The notes beneath the pieces were generated by a model. The model saw only the letters and a program-made list of their open reading frames with translations, searched no databases and was not told the origin of the DNA. Shown piece after piece: positions 10,606 through 20,251 of a DNA stretch of 64,000 bases. The stretch is from Timema cristinae. Lineage: Eukaryota; Arthropoda; Insecta; Phasmatodea; Timematidae. The position numbers were made by a program, and so were the translations under genes. Location of the stretch: the NCBI GenBank assembly GCA_039000515.1, contig JBCFYV010002255.1, positions 18,756,390 to 18,820,389 on the forward strand. Reading direction: 5' to 3'. The stretch's first letter is position 1. Each line of letters starts with the position of its first letter.

Positions 10606-10870
10606 GCACCGCGTCTTACTACCCGTTCGGGTTATACGCACTTACACTAATGTGTAATGGTAGGGTGATTGTGAGATGAAATGGAGGACCTACAGTTTAA
10701 CGTGGAATCCGAACCACGGTGGAGGCCTGGAATTCCCCACATTCACAAGATGTCTTGTCAGAGGTGAAGGAAGGGTTTGGTAATCAGATAAATCTTTGTC
10801 GGGACCGAGGATTGAACCCCGGCCGCCAGCATAGAAGTCTGACACCTTACCCCTAGACCACCAGGTCACC
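10558..10870 (-). repeat. SINE-A full-length copy, minus strand, long (ATT)n tail
   Basis: Begins with about 15 ATT repeats, then the complete tail, body and head complements, ending CCAGGTCACC. The 14-bp duplication AAGAAGCAGTGTTA flanks it exactly (10544-10557 and 10871-10884). The target lies inside the tail of an older SINE-B. Confidence 0.9.
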
Positions 10871-10910
10871 AAGAAGCAGTGTTAATAATAATAATAATAG
10901 TTATAATAAT
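10871..10910 (+). repeat. SINE-B tail remainder with (AAT)n
   Basis: Second copy of AAGAAGCAGTGTTA followed by (AAT)n, the original end of the split SINE-B. Confidence 0.75.
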
Positions 10911-12028
10911 AATGCCGTTGTTGGTATAGTTTTTTTTCTCTTTTGTAAAAAATTAATTGAAGTTACAGTTAGTTTTCATTAAAGGGTGTCTTAATAAAAA
11001 TAGGAACATGTTTTTTTTTTTTTAGCCAAAATTGATATCGCTTCTTTCTTGAGTGTCTTGAAGGAATTAAGCTATTGTTATCGGACTGCTTATTCCATTG
11101 GAGAAACTTGACACTCCCGGTACACGGTATATATTGAATTGTGCCCCACCCCTTTCAAATATTAAAATCTACATCTCCATTTTTACACAGCAGCATCTGT
11201 TTCCTCAACAATTTCTATTTTCTACTCGTTCTTCTTACACTGTTTCACAACTTAAAATTTTATTAGGCTGGGCTAGGTTATGTTAGTTTAGGTGTTATAA
11301 CCTGGATTTGATTCAAACAAGTATTATAAACAACCCGAACCTAATTTGATTATTTACTTGGGACTCAGTTTAATATCATCCCATTGGAATTTGATATAAT
11401 GGCTTTCTTTAGTCTATAACTTTATTTTTATTAGAATTTGTTAAGACTGTTTACCGGGATGGCATTGAATTAAAATGCCATGATATCAAGTCCAAATATA
11501 CGTTAGTTTGTTCATCAACCAATATTTAAATATTAATAAAAACACGTGGTGTCATGCATTACATCGTGTATCCTTATGTGTAATCGAACCATAGTTTAGG
11601 AAACAGTGTTTTAGGTCATCCTTTTGGCCAAATTATATGAATTTCTAAACTGAGACTTATAAAAATAAATTTTTAGTCTCTTAAAACATTCAAATGCACG
11701 TTATCTACGACTAAATTGTAGAAATTATCTAGATGTAATGGGAAATTTAATGGTTTAGTTAAATTTTCTGCGGGACATTAATTGATTTTTTTTTTATCTT
11801 TTTGGTTGCGCATGTGTTGTTAATTATTTATTAACCCTGCCTCAATTATATGAAATTTCTTTTACCTTAATTCTCAAACATCCAAATTTGATAAATTAAT
11901 GATTTAAACATTTGTCAAGTTAGATTGTTAGGATTTAAGAGAGAAGAGATCGATGTATAATGATGTGTGGAACTGAGGTAAATAAAAGATTTGCCTACAG
12001 CGTCTACTTCACATTAATCGAGTTAGGA
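10911..12028. other. Unannotated stretch
   Basis: AT-rich unique sequence with several poly-T runs (11010, 11790). No supported feature. Confidence 0.5.
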
Positions 12029-12066
12029 TAATGATGATGGTGTGATGATGATGATGATGATGATGA
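12029..12066. repeat. (GAT)n microsatellite
   Basis: Mostly pure GAT repeats with one interruption. It produces the poly-His run in a spurious minus-strand frame. Confidence 0.9.
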
Positions 12067-12544
12067 CTCATTAAAACAGTAACTACAGTAGAATCCCGAC
12101 CATCTGGAAATAAGTTATCCGGACGATTGGTCATCTGGATTCGTATTGTAGCGCGGCTTTCGTTAAAATTAGGAGGAAAAACATAATTTTTAATCACTTT
12201 TCCATAAAAAAAAAATCATATAACGCTGGAAAATAGTTTTAAGTCATGCTGATAGATGAGTAAATTTAAAGGTTATAATATGCAGGTTTAGATATGAATC
12301 ATTCACAATCATTCGTACCCGATTGTCTTAAGGTACTTTGGGTTTATTTTCTGCTTCAAAGGAACTGCTCACAATTAAATGTTGGAAGACGTTGTTTCAC
12401 TATGGAATATATTATATATTACAAAGATGGGCTTATTTATAGAACCTTAAATTACAGATGATATTTTAATATTATTTTTCCATTTATTCTAGGTATTAAA
12501 GTGTACTTTCTGAACCAAATCAGCACATAGCTTTTTAATTCACT
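12067..12544. other. Unannotated stretch
   Basis: AT-rich unique sequence with no supported feature. Confidence 0.5.
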
Positions 12545-12712
12545 TATAGAACAGAAACATTATCCAGACCCGGCTGTTAATTCATCACTGTGAAACGGTA
12601 AACCCACATTTCTAAAATGACACGTGTTTTGGTAATGCCAGGATTCGAACCCCGGACCTTTAGCTCAGTAGACAAACATGCTAACACTGAGCTAAGGCAG
12701 GATACCTGTAGA
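12545..12712 (-). repeat. SINE-C copy with well-kept tRNA-like head, minus strand
   Basis: Read on the minus strand, the head is GCCTTAGCTCAGTGTTAGCA, then an anticodon-arm-like stretch, then GGGGTTCGAATCCTGGCA. This is a nearly complete tRNA-like cloverleaf with A and B boxes. The body follows (GTGGGTTTACC, TTCACAGTGATGAATTAACA, GTCTGGATAATGT). This is the best-preserved head in the SINE-C family. The acceptor ends do not pair cleanly, so it is called a SINE head rather than a functional tRNA gene. Confidence 0.75.
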
Positions 12713-12738
12713 TTATATCAAGGTGGTTAGTTGAATTA

Positions 12739-12990
12739 TACCTGATTCGGTGGCCGCATGGTTTAAGACGTCACTCTTGCAATGGACTAGACTGCCAATA
12801 ATTGGGAGATCGGGGTTCTTATAATGGTCAGGTGTAGTGAGGGTGGTTTTCCCTAAATGGTCTTCCACCCTCCTTCCACGTAAATGTGGGTGCACTTTCT
12901 AAACATTCAACCTTCATAATGCCTAGTTAATTAGAGTAATTAGTACATAAGTGTATAAACTGATCAGGTGGTAAGACATAGTGCTAAAAT
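12739..12990 (+). repeat. SINE-B1 copy
   Basis: Head, body (CCTCCTTCCACGTAAATGTG) and a mutated tail (GATCAGGTGGTAAGACATAG). The B box is disrupted (GGGGTTCTTATAATGG). Confidence 0.75.
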
Positions 12991-13149
12991 AATTATCGGG
13001 CTCATAATGGTAATAAATTTGAGGACCTTAGATTTAGTTTTCCTTATCATTTTTAAATAATACATATAATAATTAATAAAGCCTATGTATTTGATTTTTA
13101 ACGTAATTTGCTTTTACACTTGTAAACACTAAAATTCATAATGGCTTGA

Positions 13150-13280
13150 TCTAGCTTTTATTTACCCTGAAATTTAGCGATATTACCTTGCTTGGTTCCA
13201 CTATGGCCCAGCTTATAATATAAGGCCATAGTGCAATCTGTCAAGGTAAGACTGATACATTTAAGGATAAATGTATTGTA
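13150..13280. mobile_element. Imperfect palindrome, small foldback element
   Basis: TTACCTTGCTTGGTTCCACT with ATGGCC near 13184-13208 pairs with GGCCATAGTGCAATCTGTCA with AGGTAA near 13223-13248. Arms extend outward through TTTATTTACCCTG and its diverged complement AAGGATAAATG. Non-coding. Confidence 0.5.
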
Positions 13281-13737
13281 CGATGGCTTCATAATGTTTA
13301 TTTTTTCTCCAATTTAATAAATGAGGTGTATTTTTTTGACTTGAAAAATTCTTTACTATGAAACATCGGAATGGGTATGATCATTTTTACAGTTGATATA
13401 ATTCCTTAAATATGTCACAACTATTTTAGCAATCCTTCCAAAAAATAACTGCTGGAAATATTAAAGCTGCTTTGTGATCAAATGTTATCACCACCAAAAT
13501 AATGTTTAAAGTCCCTTCTTCATATTGTAGAGTTTCACGATTTTCGCAACGAAAAGTGTTCAAGAATTTATGTTTTACCATACAAGTAACACCAACTATC
13601 ATATATTTATCCTGTGATGACAAATTATGAATGTTCTACAATTGTGTGTATCTATGAAATAAATAGCTACCTAAATAATTATATAAAATATATGCGGTAT
13701 TGATATGGATTTCCCAATACCTTAGCCATAGTGTTTT
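13281..13737. other. Unannotated stretch with a 62-codon minus-strand frame
   Basis: A minus-strand open frame at 13426-13620 follows a fair acceptor (TTGTCATCACAG) and has protein-like composition, but has no early ATG and no recognised family. It could be a chance frame or an eroded transposon piece. Confidence 0.3.
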
Positions 13738-13993
13738 TTAGCACCGCACTTACTACCCGTGCGGGTTATACACATATGTATGAATTATTATAATTGTTTT
13801 AAGGATTATAAGGTATTATTTATAGGAAGTGTACCACATTTGCATGAAAAGAAAGAAAGAGAGAGTGGAATATAATTTTGTAAAAACACACTCAGTACAC
13901 CCGACCAAGGTTCGAACATCGATCTCCCCGTCATCAGCAGTCTAGTCTAACATGAGAGTAGCGCGTTAGACCATGCTTCCACCAAAACGGGTA
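13738..13993 (-). repeat. SINE-B1 copy, minus strand
   Basis: Tail complement (TTAGCACCGCACTTACTACC), body with an expanded purine run (GAAAAGAAAGAAAGAGAGAG), and B1 head complement (GCGCGTTAGACCATGCTTCC). Confidence 0.8.
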
Positions 13994-14938
13994 GCTAGTG
14001 TCTTGAAATGAAGCATGCCATCTTTATGAATCATCAATCAACTATACTTGGACAAAATTTTACCCAAAAAAATCACTTTTACAGTTTATTTGAGAAGTGA
14101 AATGCTGTCAAGTATAACTTAAAAAAACAATAGTTAGAGTCATTTTCTAAATATGTGGATATAAAGAAAATCACTCATTTGTAAACTACCCTTAAAATTA
14201 GTGCTAGGATAAAAAGTAAATCTTGAAGTACAGCCATACAACATATACATACAAAGTTTGGACAAAATCCATCTAAATCGTTAAAGATCTGTGGATAAAC
14301 ACAGTTATGGGAACAAACAAAATTGAAAATTCCCATTTTTAGTGTTTGGAGGTACATAAAACGTAAAGATCATCATAGTTTTGAAATCTAAATTTTTCAC
14401 AATTACAACCCATTCTTTCTATCTAGATGAAAATGTTAAAATAATAATATATTTAAAATTATAAATTTTTTAACATTTCCAACTGAAACATTTCACATAA
14501 TATATACGATAATTGCTCAAAATCAAGATTATGAAGATTGGTGAAAAGTGTGATTGCTCTAACTAAAAGAAAGTCATATATTTGTGATGGTCATTAGAAC
14601 TGAAACAATCTTTATCGAATAGTTGTTGATTGTAAAAAAATTTAAGAAAATCATAAGTCTCACAGCGTATCATCTCAAAGTCAGGAAAATCCTTTCATAT
14701 TTAATGAAATTTGTTGTTGAAAACAAACTTTTAATAAATTTGTAAAGTTCATCTTACGTGTTAGCTTAAATAATATATCCTTCAAAGTCAACTTAATTAA
14801 TGAAAAGTTTTTAAAACGTAGGATTATACCAGGATATTAGTTTAAACTAATTTAACCTGAAAAATAAAAACCAAACAGTGCATTAAATACCTCAGTCTCA
14901 AAAAATCTTAACCCTGGTGGAGTACCATATACAAATCT
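13994..14938. other. Unannotated stretch
   Basis: AT-rich. The part at 14220-14340 (AAAGTTTGGACAAAATCCAT, CTGTGGATAAACACAG) resembles phrases often seen in arthropod transposon 3' regions, but no family could be fixed. Confidence 0.4.
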
Positions 14939-14946
14939 GTTTCAGG

Positions 14947-15968
14947 CAGTGGCGGCTCGTAGCTAAAATTAGTGGGGGTGCTGCTAACACGGAAACTAAA
15001 CAATGCATTTTTTACTTCACAGACGCAAAGCCAATTTTTCCGTTTGTACCATTCAGAATTAAAGCTACGAATATATTTATTGTTTTGTTGGTAAACTTAA
15101 TCTTTCAAGGGAGAGATACTGTGAAAACGTAAGCTGTTGAAGTTCACTTACAATCACAGAACTTATTTCTTGGGGATGCAAGGCTATGGTTAAAGTTTTT
15201 TGTTAAATAAAAGAACCGAAAAAAAATTAATAAAATAAAATAACTGGAAGCAAAATAATAATTTAATTCTACGCTCTTCTACACTTTATTACACTCAAGA
15301 ATATGGTACACGGTTTCTAAGCACAACATACGCTGAGTAAAAAAAAACTTCCTTTCACCATCACGCCAGATCCGGCACTACGAGATCAACAGTTCTCTCT
15401 CTCTACCTGGCAGTCCCACCTTCCTCCCCACCCCCTTCCTATGTGCGCATGTGCAAAACAGTTAAACACCACGTCGCTGGCACTGTGAAGCGCACAGTTC
15501 CATACAAAGATTTTTCTATATTTTTCATATACTGAAGTACTGACATTAAGCTTAAGGAATATATATTGTGCTACAAAAATAAAGAAAAAAGGACTCATTA
15601 TATTAAATGTCATCGATAATATCAAAGGTGACCTGGTGGTCTAGGGTAAGGTGTCAGACTTCTGTGCTGGTGGCCGGGGTTCAATCCTCGGTCCCGGCAC
15701 ACATTTATCTGATTACCAAACCCTTCCTTCACCTCTGACAAGACATCTTGTGAATGTGGGGAATGCCAGGCCTCCACCATGGTTCGGATTCCACGTTAAA
15801 CTGTAGGTCCTTCATTTCATCTCACAATCACCCTACACATTACACATTAGCGTAAGTGCGTATAACCCGGACGGGTAGTAAGACGCGGTGCTAATAATAA
15901 TAAGATAATATCAAAATGGAAATTGGGTGTGCGGCAGTTCCACAGTGCCTATACATGAACCGCTACTG
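14947..15968. mobile_element. hAT-type non-autonomous transposon with 8-bp duplication
   Basis: The left end CAGTGGCGGCTCGTAG and the complement of the right end (CAGTAGCGGTTCATGT) form imperfect terminal inverted repeats of the hAT style. The 8-bp GTTTCAGG occurs immediately outside both ends (14939-14946 and 15969-15976), the target duplication length expected of hAT. The 1022-bp element has no transposase frame, so it would depend on an autonomous relative. A SINE-A (15627-15903) is nested inside, so the pre-insertion length was about 730 bp. Confidence 0.85.
15627..15903 (+). repeat. SINE-A full-length copy nested in hAT element
   Basis: Head GGTGACCTGGTGGTCTAGGG, body and tail ACCCGGACGGGTAGTAAGAC are all present. 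The 12-bp GATAATATCAAA occurs exactly at 15615-15626 and 15904-15915. This copy is therefore younger than the hAT insertion. Confidence 0.92.
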
Positions 15969-15976
15969 GTTTCAGG

Positions 15977-16390
15977 CATTTTCGGGGATAGAATTAGAGG
16001 CCATACGCAAGAACTTGACTAAGTGGATGCTTTGTGGACACTAGCGTGGGCTTGAGTCATCATTGGTTAAAATGTAAAGCGATAGTGTGCTCGGGACCTC
16101 ACTATCAGTCCACTAAGTATTCACTAACATTTTTGCATACCGTCCTATGACTCCTAAAACATTATGCTTAAACACAGCGCGTCTTCCCTATGAAAGGGTT
16201 GTGATTAAATTAACCTAACTAATCTAAGATCAAACGATGAAGAGGGTACATTATATACACGTCTTATTAAATCCATTCATATAAATAGTTTGTTTTTATT
16301 TTGATTATTTGAGTGTATGCCACTCACACATACCCATAATTTAATGTAGTTTTGTTAATATCAATATTTTATGACTGTACTAAAAGGTTA
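15977..16390. other. Unannotated stretch
   Basis: Unique sequence downstream of the hAT element with no supported feature. Confidence 0.5.
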
Positions 16391-16620
16391 TTCGCATGGA
16401 TGGGCACACAGACTAAGGCATACCATTTGTATGATCTGGTGGTTCGGTGATGGGGAGATCGGTGTTCCTATCTCAACCAGATGTACCGCTAAAACAGTTT
16501 TAGTATTTCTCTACTCAAATATGTGTCAATTTCTTTTCTAAATAATAGATTTCTAATCCTCATTCCATCAATAAAAATATGTGTATTACTCTAATGGGTG
16601 GAAAGTAATACGTCGTGCAC
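16391..16620 (+). repeat. Strongly diverged SINE-B
   Basis: Only scattered B motifs remain (GGGGAGATCGGTGTTCCTAT, CCAGATGTACCGC, TCTACTCAAATATGTG, TAATACGTCGTGC). Assignment is by order of blocks. Confidence 0.45.
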
Positions 16621-16789
16621 AATAAAGTAAAATAAAATAGTTAAGTTTTTTATAAATTGTATATTGTATATCTATCTATAAAATAATTCTAAAGTTACCT
16701 TTAGAATTTAAAAAAATTGTATTTGCTAAGAAAATTTATTATATCAAATAAAAAGGTATTTTATTTAAAAGAGTTTACATCGCAAAATA

Positions 16790-17105
16790 CTTGCGAGTTA
16801 TCCCTGCGTCTACGAAGGGTTGTATGTTTCGAGTAAGACTAGTAAACCCAGGACTGTAAAATCGATACGGGGACGGATCCAGAATCAGGCAAAGTCGGGT
16901 TCGTCTCTCTCTTTCTCTCTCGCTTGCTCTTTTCGCATCCTCTTCCCCATCTCTTTCTCTCTCGCACGAAGAGAGAGCTGGCGCGTTCTGTCGGAGGTTT
17001 CGTACCGATCCCGAGGCTGCCACCAGTTATTCAGGGCTTTAGTTCAGTTCGGGCTCGAGACTTGTTCGATGCAGTTGTTAAAGTCGTTGTTGTGGTCATA
17101 TTATG
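16790..17105. other. GC/CpG-richer patch with CT microsatellite, possible promoter or transposon remnant
   Basis: Composition rises sharply here, with several CpGs, a (CT)n-rich tract (16903-16965) and both strands open for 80-100 codons because of the simple repeat. It could be a promoter and first exon of an unseen gene. The phrase GGGACGGATCCAGAATC also resembles the ends of hAT-like elements, so a transposon remnant is an alternative. No start context, domain or splice donor decides it. Confidence 0.3.
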
Positions 17106-18640
17106 TGAAAACCTACTTCCTCTTTGTTTAAAGAGGTAGGAGTTATATTACTTCTCCCCCCGCCCCCTAAGATACCTTCTGTAAACTGTAACTATTCTTT
17201 TTTAAAACTTGTTTTGATTAACTTCTTCCTTTGCGGTATCTTTTCTATATCTTAGCCGATTCAACTCCCAACATTTGACGTAACGACCCTAACTTTCTCT
17301 AAGGTTAAGGTTTGTTTATCTCCTCAGCTCGTGCGCGTCAGATGCAGTTACGGCTTACTACGGCGATGGTTTAAAGTACCTTTTTTTTTACTATACTGAT
17401 TTAATCGATATGACTACTCATCTGGCTATTGGTAGCTTGTGTCTAAAATTGACTTGTTTAAAACAATAAAAACAATTATATTCATCTCTTATTTATTATT
17501 GGTTTACAACACCTGTGTATACAAACCTAATATAAAGAAACGCTCTATTTGAATTTAATCAACTGTGTTAAATGTAATCTTTAAAAATAAGGGAATTTAA
17601 ATTTATGAAAATTTCGTGACTTTGTTGATTAAAGGAAATGTTTTTGACTAAGATAAACTAAATTTAAAAACTTTTTAATAGTCGATACAATTTGAATACT
17701 TCAACTTCCACAGCAGACCTAGGTGATGGTATGTTCAGATGACGTATGTAAGTTTATAATCCACATATTATTATTATTTTTATATTTACTGTGACAAATT
17801 TTGTCAAATTGTATTTAGAATAATAGGCACTGTGATTGTTAACAAAGCATTGGGCTTGCTCTGACAACATCGTAAGGATATTAATTTGGTTGATATTATA
17901 AATTATTTGATTGGTATTTCGTTACTACCAACTTTTAACTAACTTTTCTTTCTGTTGGTTTGATAATTTAATGTTGCCTGAATTTATTTTGGTTATAGGA
18001 AATCCTTTTAAAAATCTTTTACTATTAATGAATTTATTTGTTTCCCATTTAATTCTTAAATATTTTAGCTCTATATATATATATTATATTAAATAGATTA
18101 GACTTTAAGATATTTCTATTTTTTGAAGGGGTTTTTAATTGCAGTGACAAAAACACATTTATAGCTAAAGAAACATTTACTTATTTATTCACTCATATCC
18201 AAGACCCATATTTTGATGTTTATTAGTATACAAATTCTTTTCGTGATAACCTGGTTGTAAAAATGTATGTTATAGGTCACTATTTGGTAATTTTGAAATC
18301 TTAGGCAATATTTACTTGGTTTGCGTCATTTTGTAGTAATTTTTAGGGATTTTTTTGGTAATTTTAAAGCATTTGTGTTGAATAAGTATATTTTTAAGTA
18401 TCATCACTGTTTTATAAATGCATAAATAGTAAAACATACATTTATTCAACCCACAGTTGTCAGAATGAGAAGACAATGTAGGCCACGAAATGATTATCCT
18501 CTTTGTAAGTGTGGTAGGAAAATACAAATTCCTGGAGTGACACTGCAACCAAGCTGGAAGTGGTTGCATTGTGAAGGGGTGGCTGTTACTTATGAAGCAG
18601 ATAGTTGTATTATAACAATGATATATTTATCAGAATGCAA
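17106..18640. other. Long unannotated stretch
   Basis: Mostly unique AT-rich sequence. A plus-strand frame at 18465-18657 starts with ATG next to TTGTCAG and contains Cys pairs (YPLCKCGRKIQIPG), but no family is recognised and a donor-like GTAAGTGTGG inside it complicates any exon reading. Confidence 0.35.
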
Positions 18641-18670
18641 GAGTTTAGTTGCTAAATAATTTTCGCTGCG

Positions 18671-18676
18671 CACACG

Positions 18677-18729
<53 letters not shown>
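18671..18729. repeat. (CA)n microsatellite
   Basis: About 28 nearly pure CA dinucleotides, likely length-polymorphic. Confidence 0.95.
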
Positions 18730-18730
<1 letters not shown>

Positions 18731-18805
18731 TGTATCTTTATACAGGGTGTTTGGAAACTCAATGCGCAGACTGCATATGTAGTTTGTTTGAACCAAAAGT
18801 AGTAA

Positions 18806-19233
18806 AAAATCCTTACATACTTACACTCGGCAAACTACGCTAATATCATTAAATAGTGTTTAAAGTTTCGGCGTGCAGCGCCTGGAGAGCAAGGCTGTGC
18901 AAGCATGCGTGTACAACAGGTTGCATAGGAGTCAGGCACGTAGCACTGCACATGTAATACTGGCCAGAGCTTTCTGTGATGTAGCACCGTTAAAATGATG
19001 ACTCTCAGAACGTATTCCCATTTCTAGATGGACTGTTTACTATTAATTGATGTATGTTCTGCTACCGTGATCCAAGATTTCGAGGTGTGCAGCACGCCTA
19101 ACTCTTATGTAGCTTGTTGTACACGCATGCTTGCACAGCTTTGCTTTCCCGATGCTGTACGCCAAACTTTGAACATAATTTAAATGGTGTTAGCAGAGTT
19201 TGCTGGACGAAAGTGTATACAGATTTTGTGTTT
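18806..19233. mobile_element. Foldback element with roughly 140-bp arms
   Basis: Left arm (CGGCAAACTACGCTAATATC, AAGGCTGTGCAAGCATGCGT) and right arm (ACGCATGCTTGCACAGCTTT, GTTTGCTGG) are diverged reverse complements, with a unique loop of about 130 bp. The motif ACAGGGTGTTTGGAAAC just outside (18743-18759) resembles mariner-type ends. Probably a non-autonomous DNA transposon with long inverted repeats. Confidence 0.65.
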
Positions 19234-19643
19234 TATATATACACTATAGTTAGTATATATATATTATAGTTAGTATATATTGATATACTATAGTTAGTAT
19301 ATATAGCTATAATATATACTATATATTATAATATAATATACTATATTATATATTATATATACTATATAGTATATATACTAACTATAGTATATATATTATA
19401 GTCAGTATACATAATATATACTATATTTAGTATATATAATATATTATATATTATGTATACTAACTATAATATGTATACTAACTATAGTATGTATACTAAC
19501 TATAGTATGTATACTATATAGTATATATTATGTATACTAACTATAATATATATATTAACTATAGTATATATACTAACTATAGTATGTATACTAACTATAA
19601 TATATTATGTATACTAACTATAAATATATATATATTAACTATA

Positions 19644-19703
<60 letters not shown>
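19234..19703. repeat. AT-only tandem array, TATACTAACTATAGTA units then (TA)n
   Basis: About 400 bp of short units containing TATACTAACTATAG and its complement give a self-complementary array. It is followed by an uninterrupted (TA)n run at about 19643-19702. Strongly cruciform-prone and likely unstable. Tyr/Ile/Thr-rich frames here are artefacts. Confidence 0.9.
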
Positions 19704-19705
<2 letters not shown>

Positions 19706-20251
19706 CCATTTGTAGCCAAAAGTACTAGTTTGATTCAGTTTTTAGTTGTGTGCAAGGTCATGGAAATGGAAGAGTGGGGGGATCCGGACCTCCTTGTAAT
19801 TTTATGGTTCCCCCTAGGTATACAAACTTTTATTGACAAACTACAGTGGACTTTTCTAGCGGACAGCCACCCTCACCCTCACCCCTAGAATAATTAGTTT
19901 TCTACGAGGGTTTTGCAGAATTTGACATCCCTAAAATTAAGGATAATTTACTGAAGGGAAAAAAGATAAAAAAATAATCGATCTTATCGACTTTTGCTTT
20001 AACAATCTTGATTACATTTTGTATGTAGGCATTGTTCAACATTATAAACAAATTTTAAACTCTCATTTTCCCCTCATAACGACTTAGCACTTTACATAAG
20101 TGGAAATATCCAATTTTGATAATGTCTTCGCAACTATTTGAGGCAAGAAAAACTTATCATTGTAAAGTCGTAGTACTACTAAAAATAAAATTAATTTATT
20201 TGAAATATTTTTTTTATAAAACCAATATTTTATGACCTATAAGTTAATATA
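19704..20251. other. Unannotated stretch
   Basis: Unique AT-rich sequence up to the left inverted repeat of the mariner-like element. Confidence 0.5.

Noticed and set aside
10690..10872. Recurrent short frames with [20 protein letters not shown] peptides (also at 25391, 23614 and elsewhere)
   Set aside because: They are translations of the SINE-A tRNA-like head and body, not a protein family.
12630..12710. Functional tRNA gene on the minus strand
   Set aside because: A and B boxes and stem-like regions are present, but the acceptor ends do not pair and the sequence continues into a SINE-C body shared with several other loci.
16775..17139. Overlapping 70-100 codon frames on both strands as a gene
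   Set aside because: They arise from a (CT)n/(GA)n-rich tract giving Ser/Arg/Glu repeats. No domain, start context or splice sites support a protein.
18465..18657. Small Cys-containing protein of 64 residues
   Set aside because: No family resemblance, an internal donor-like site and no conserved neighbours. Kept only as a note in the stretch annotation.
19530..19715. Tyr/Ile/Thr-rich open frames
   Set aside because: Products of the AT-only tandem array.
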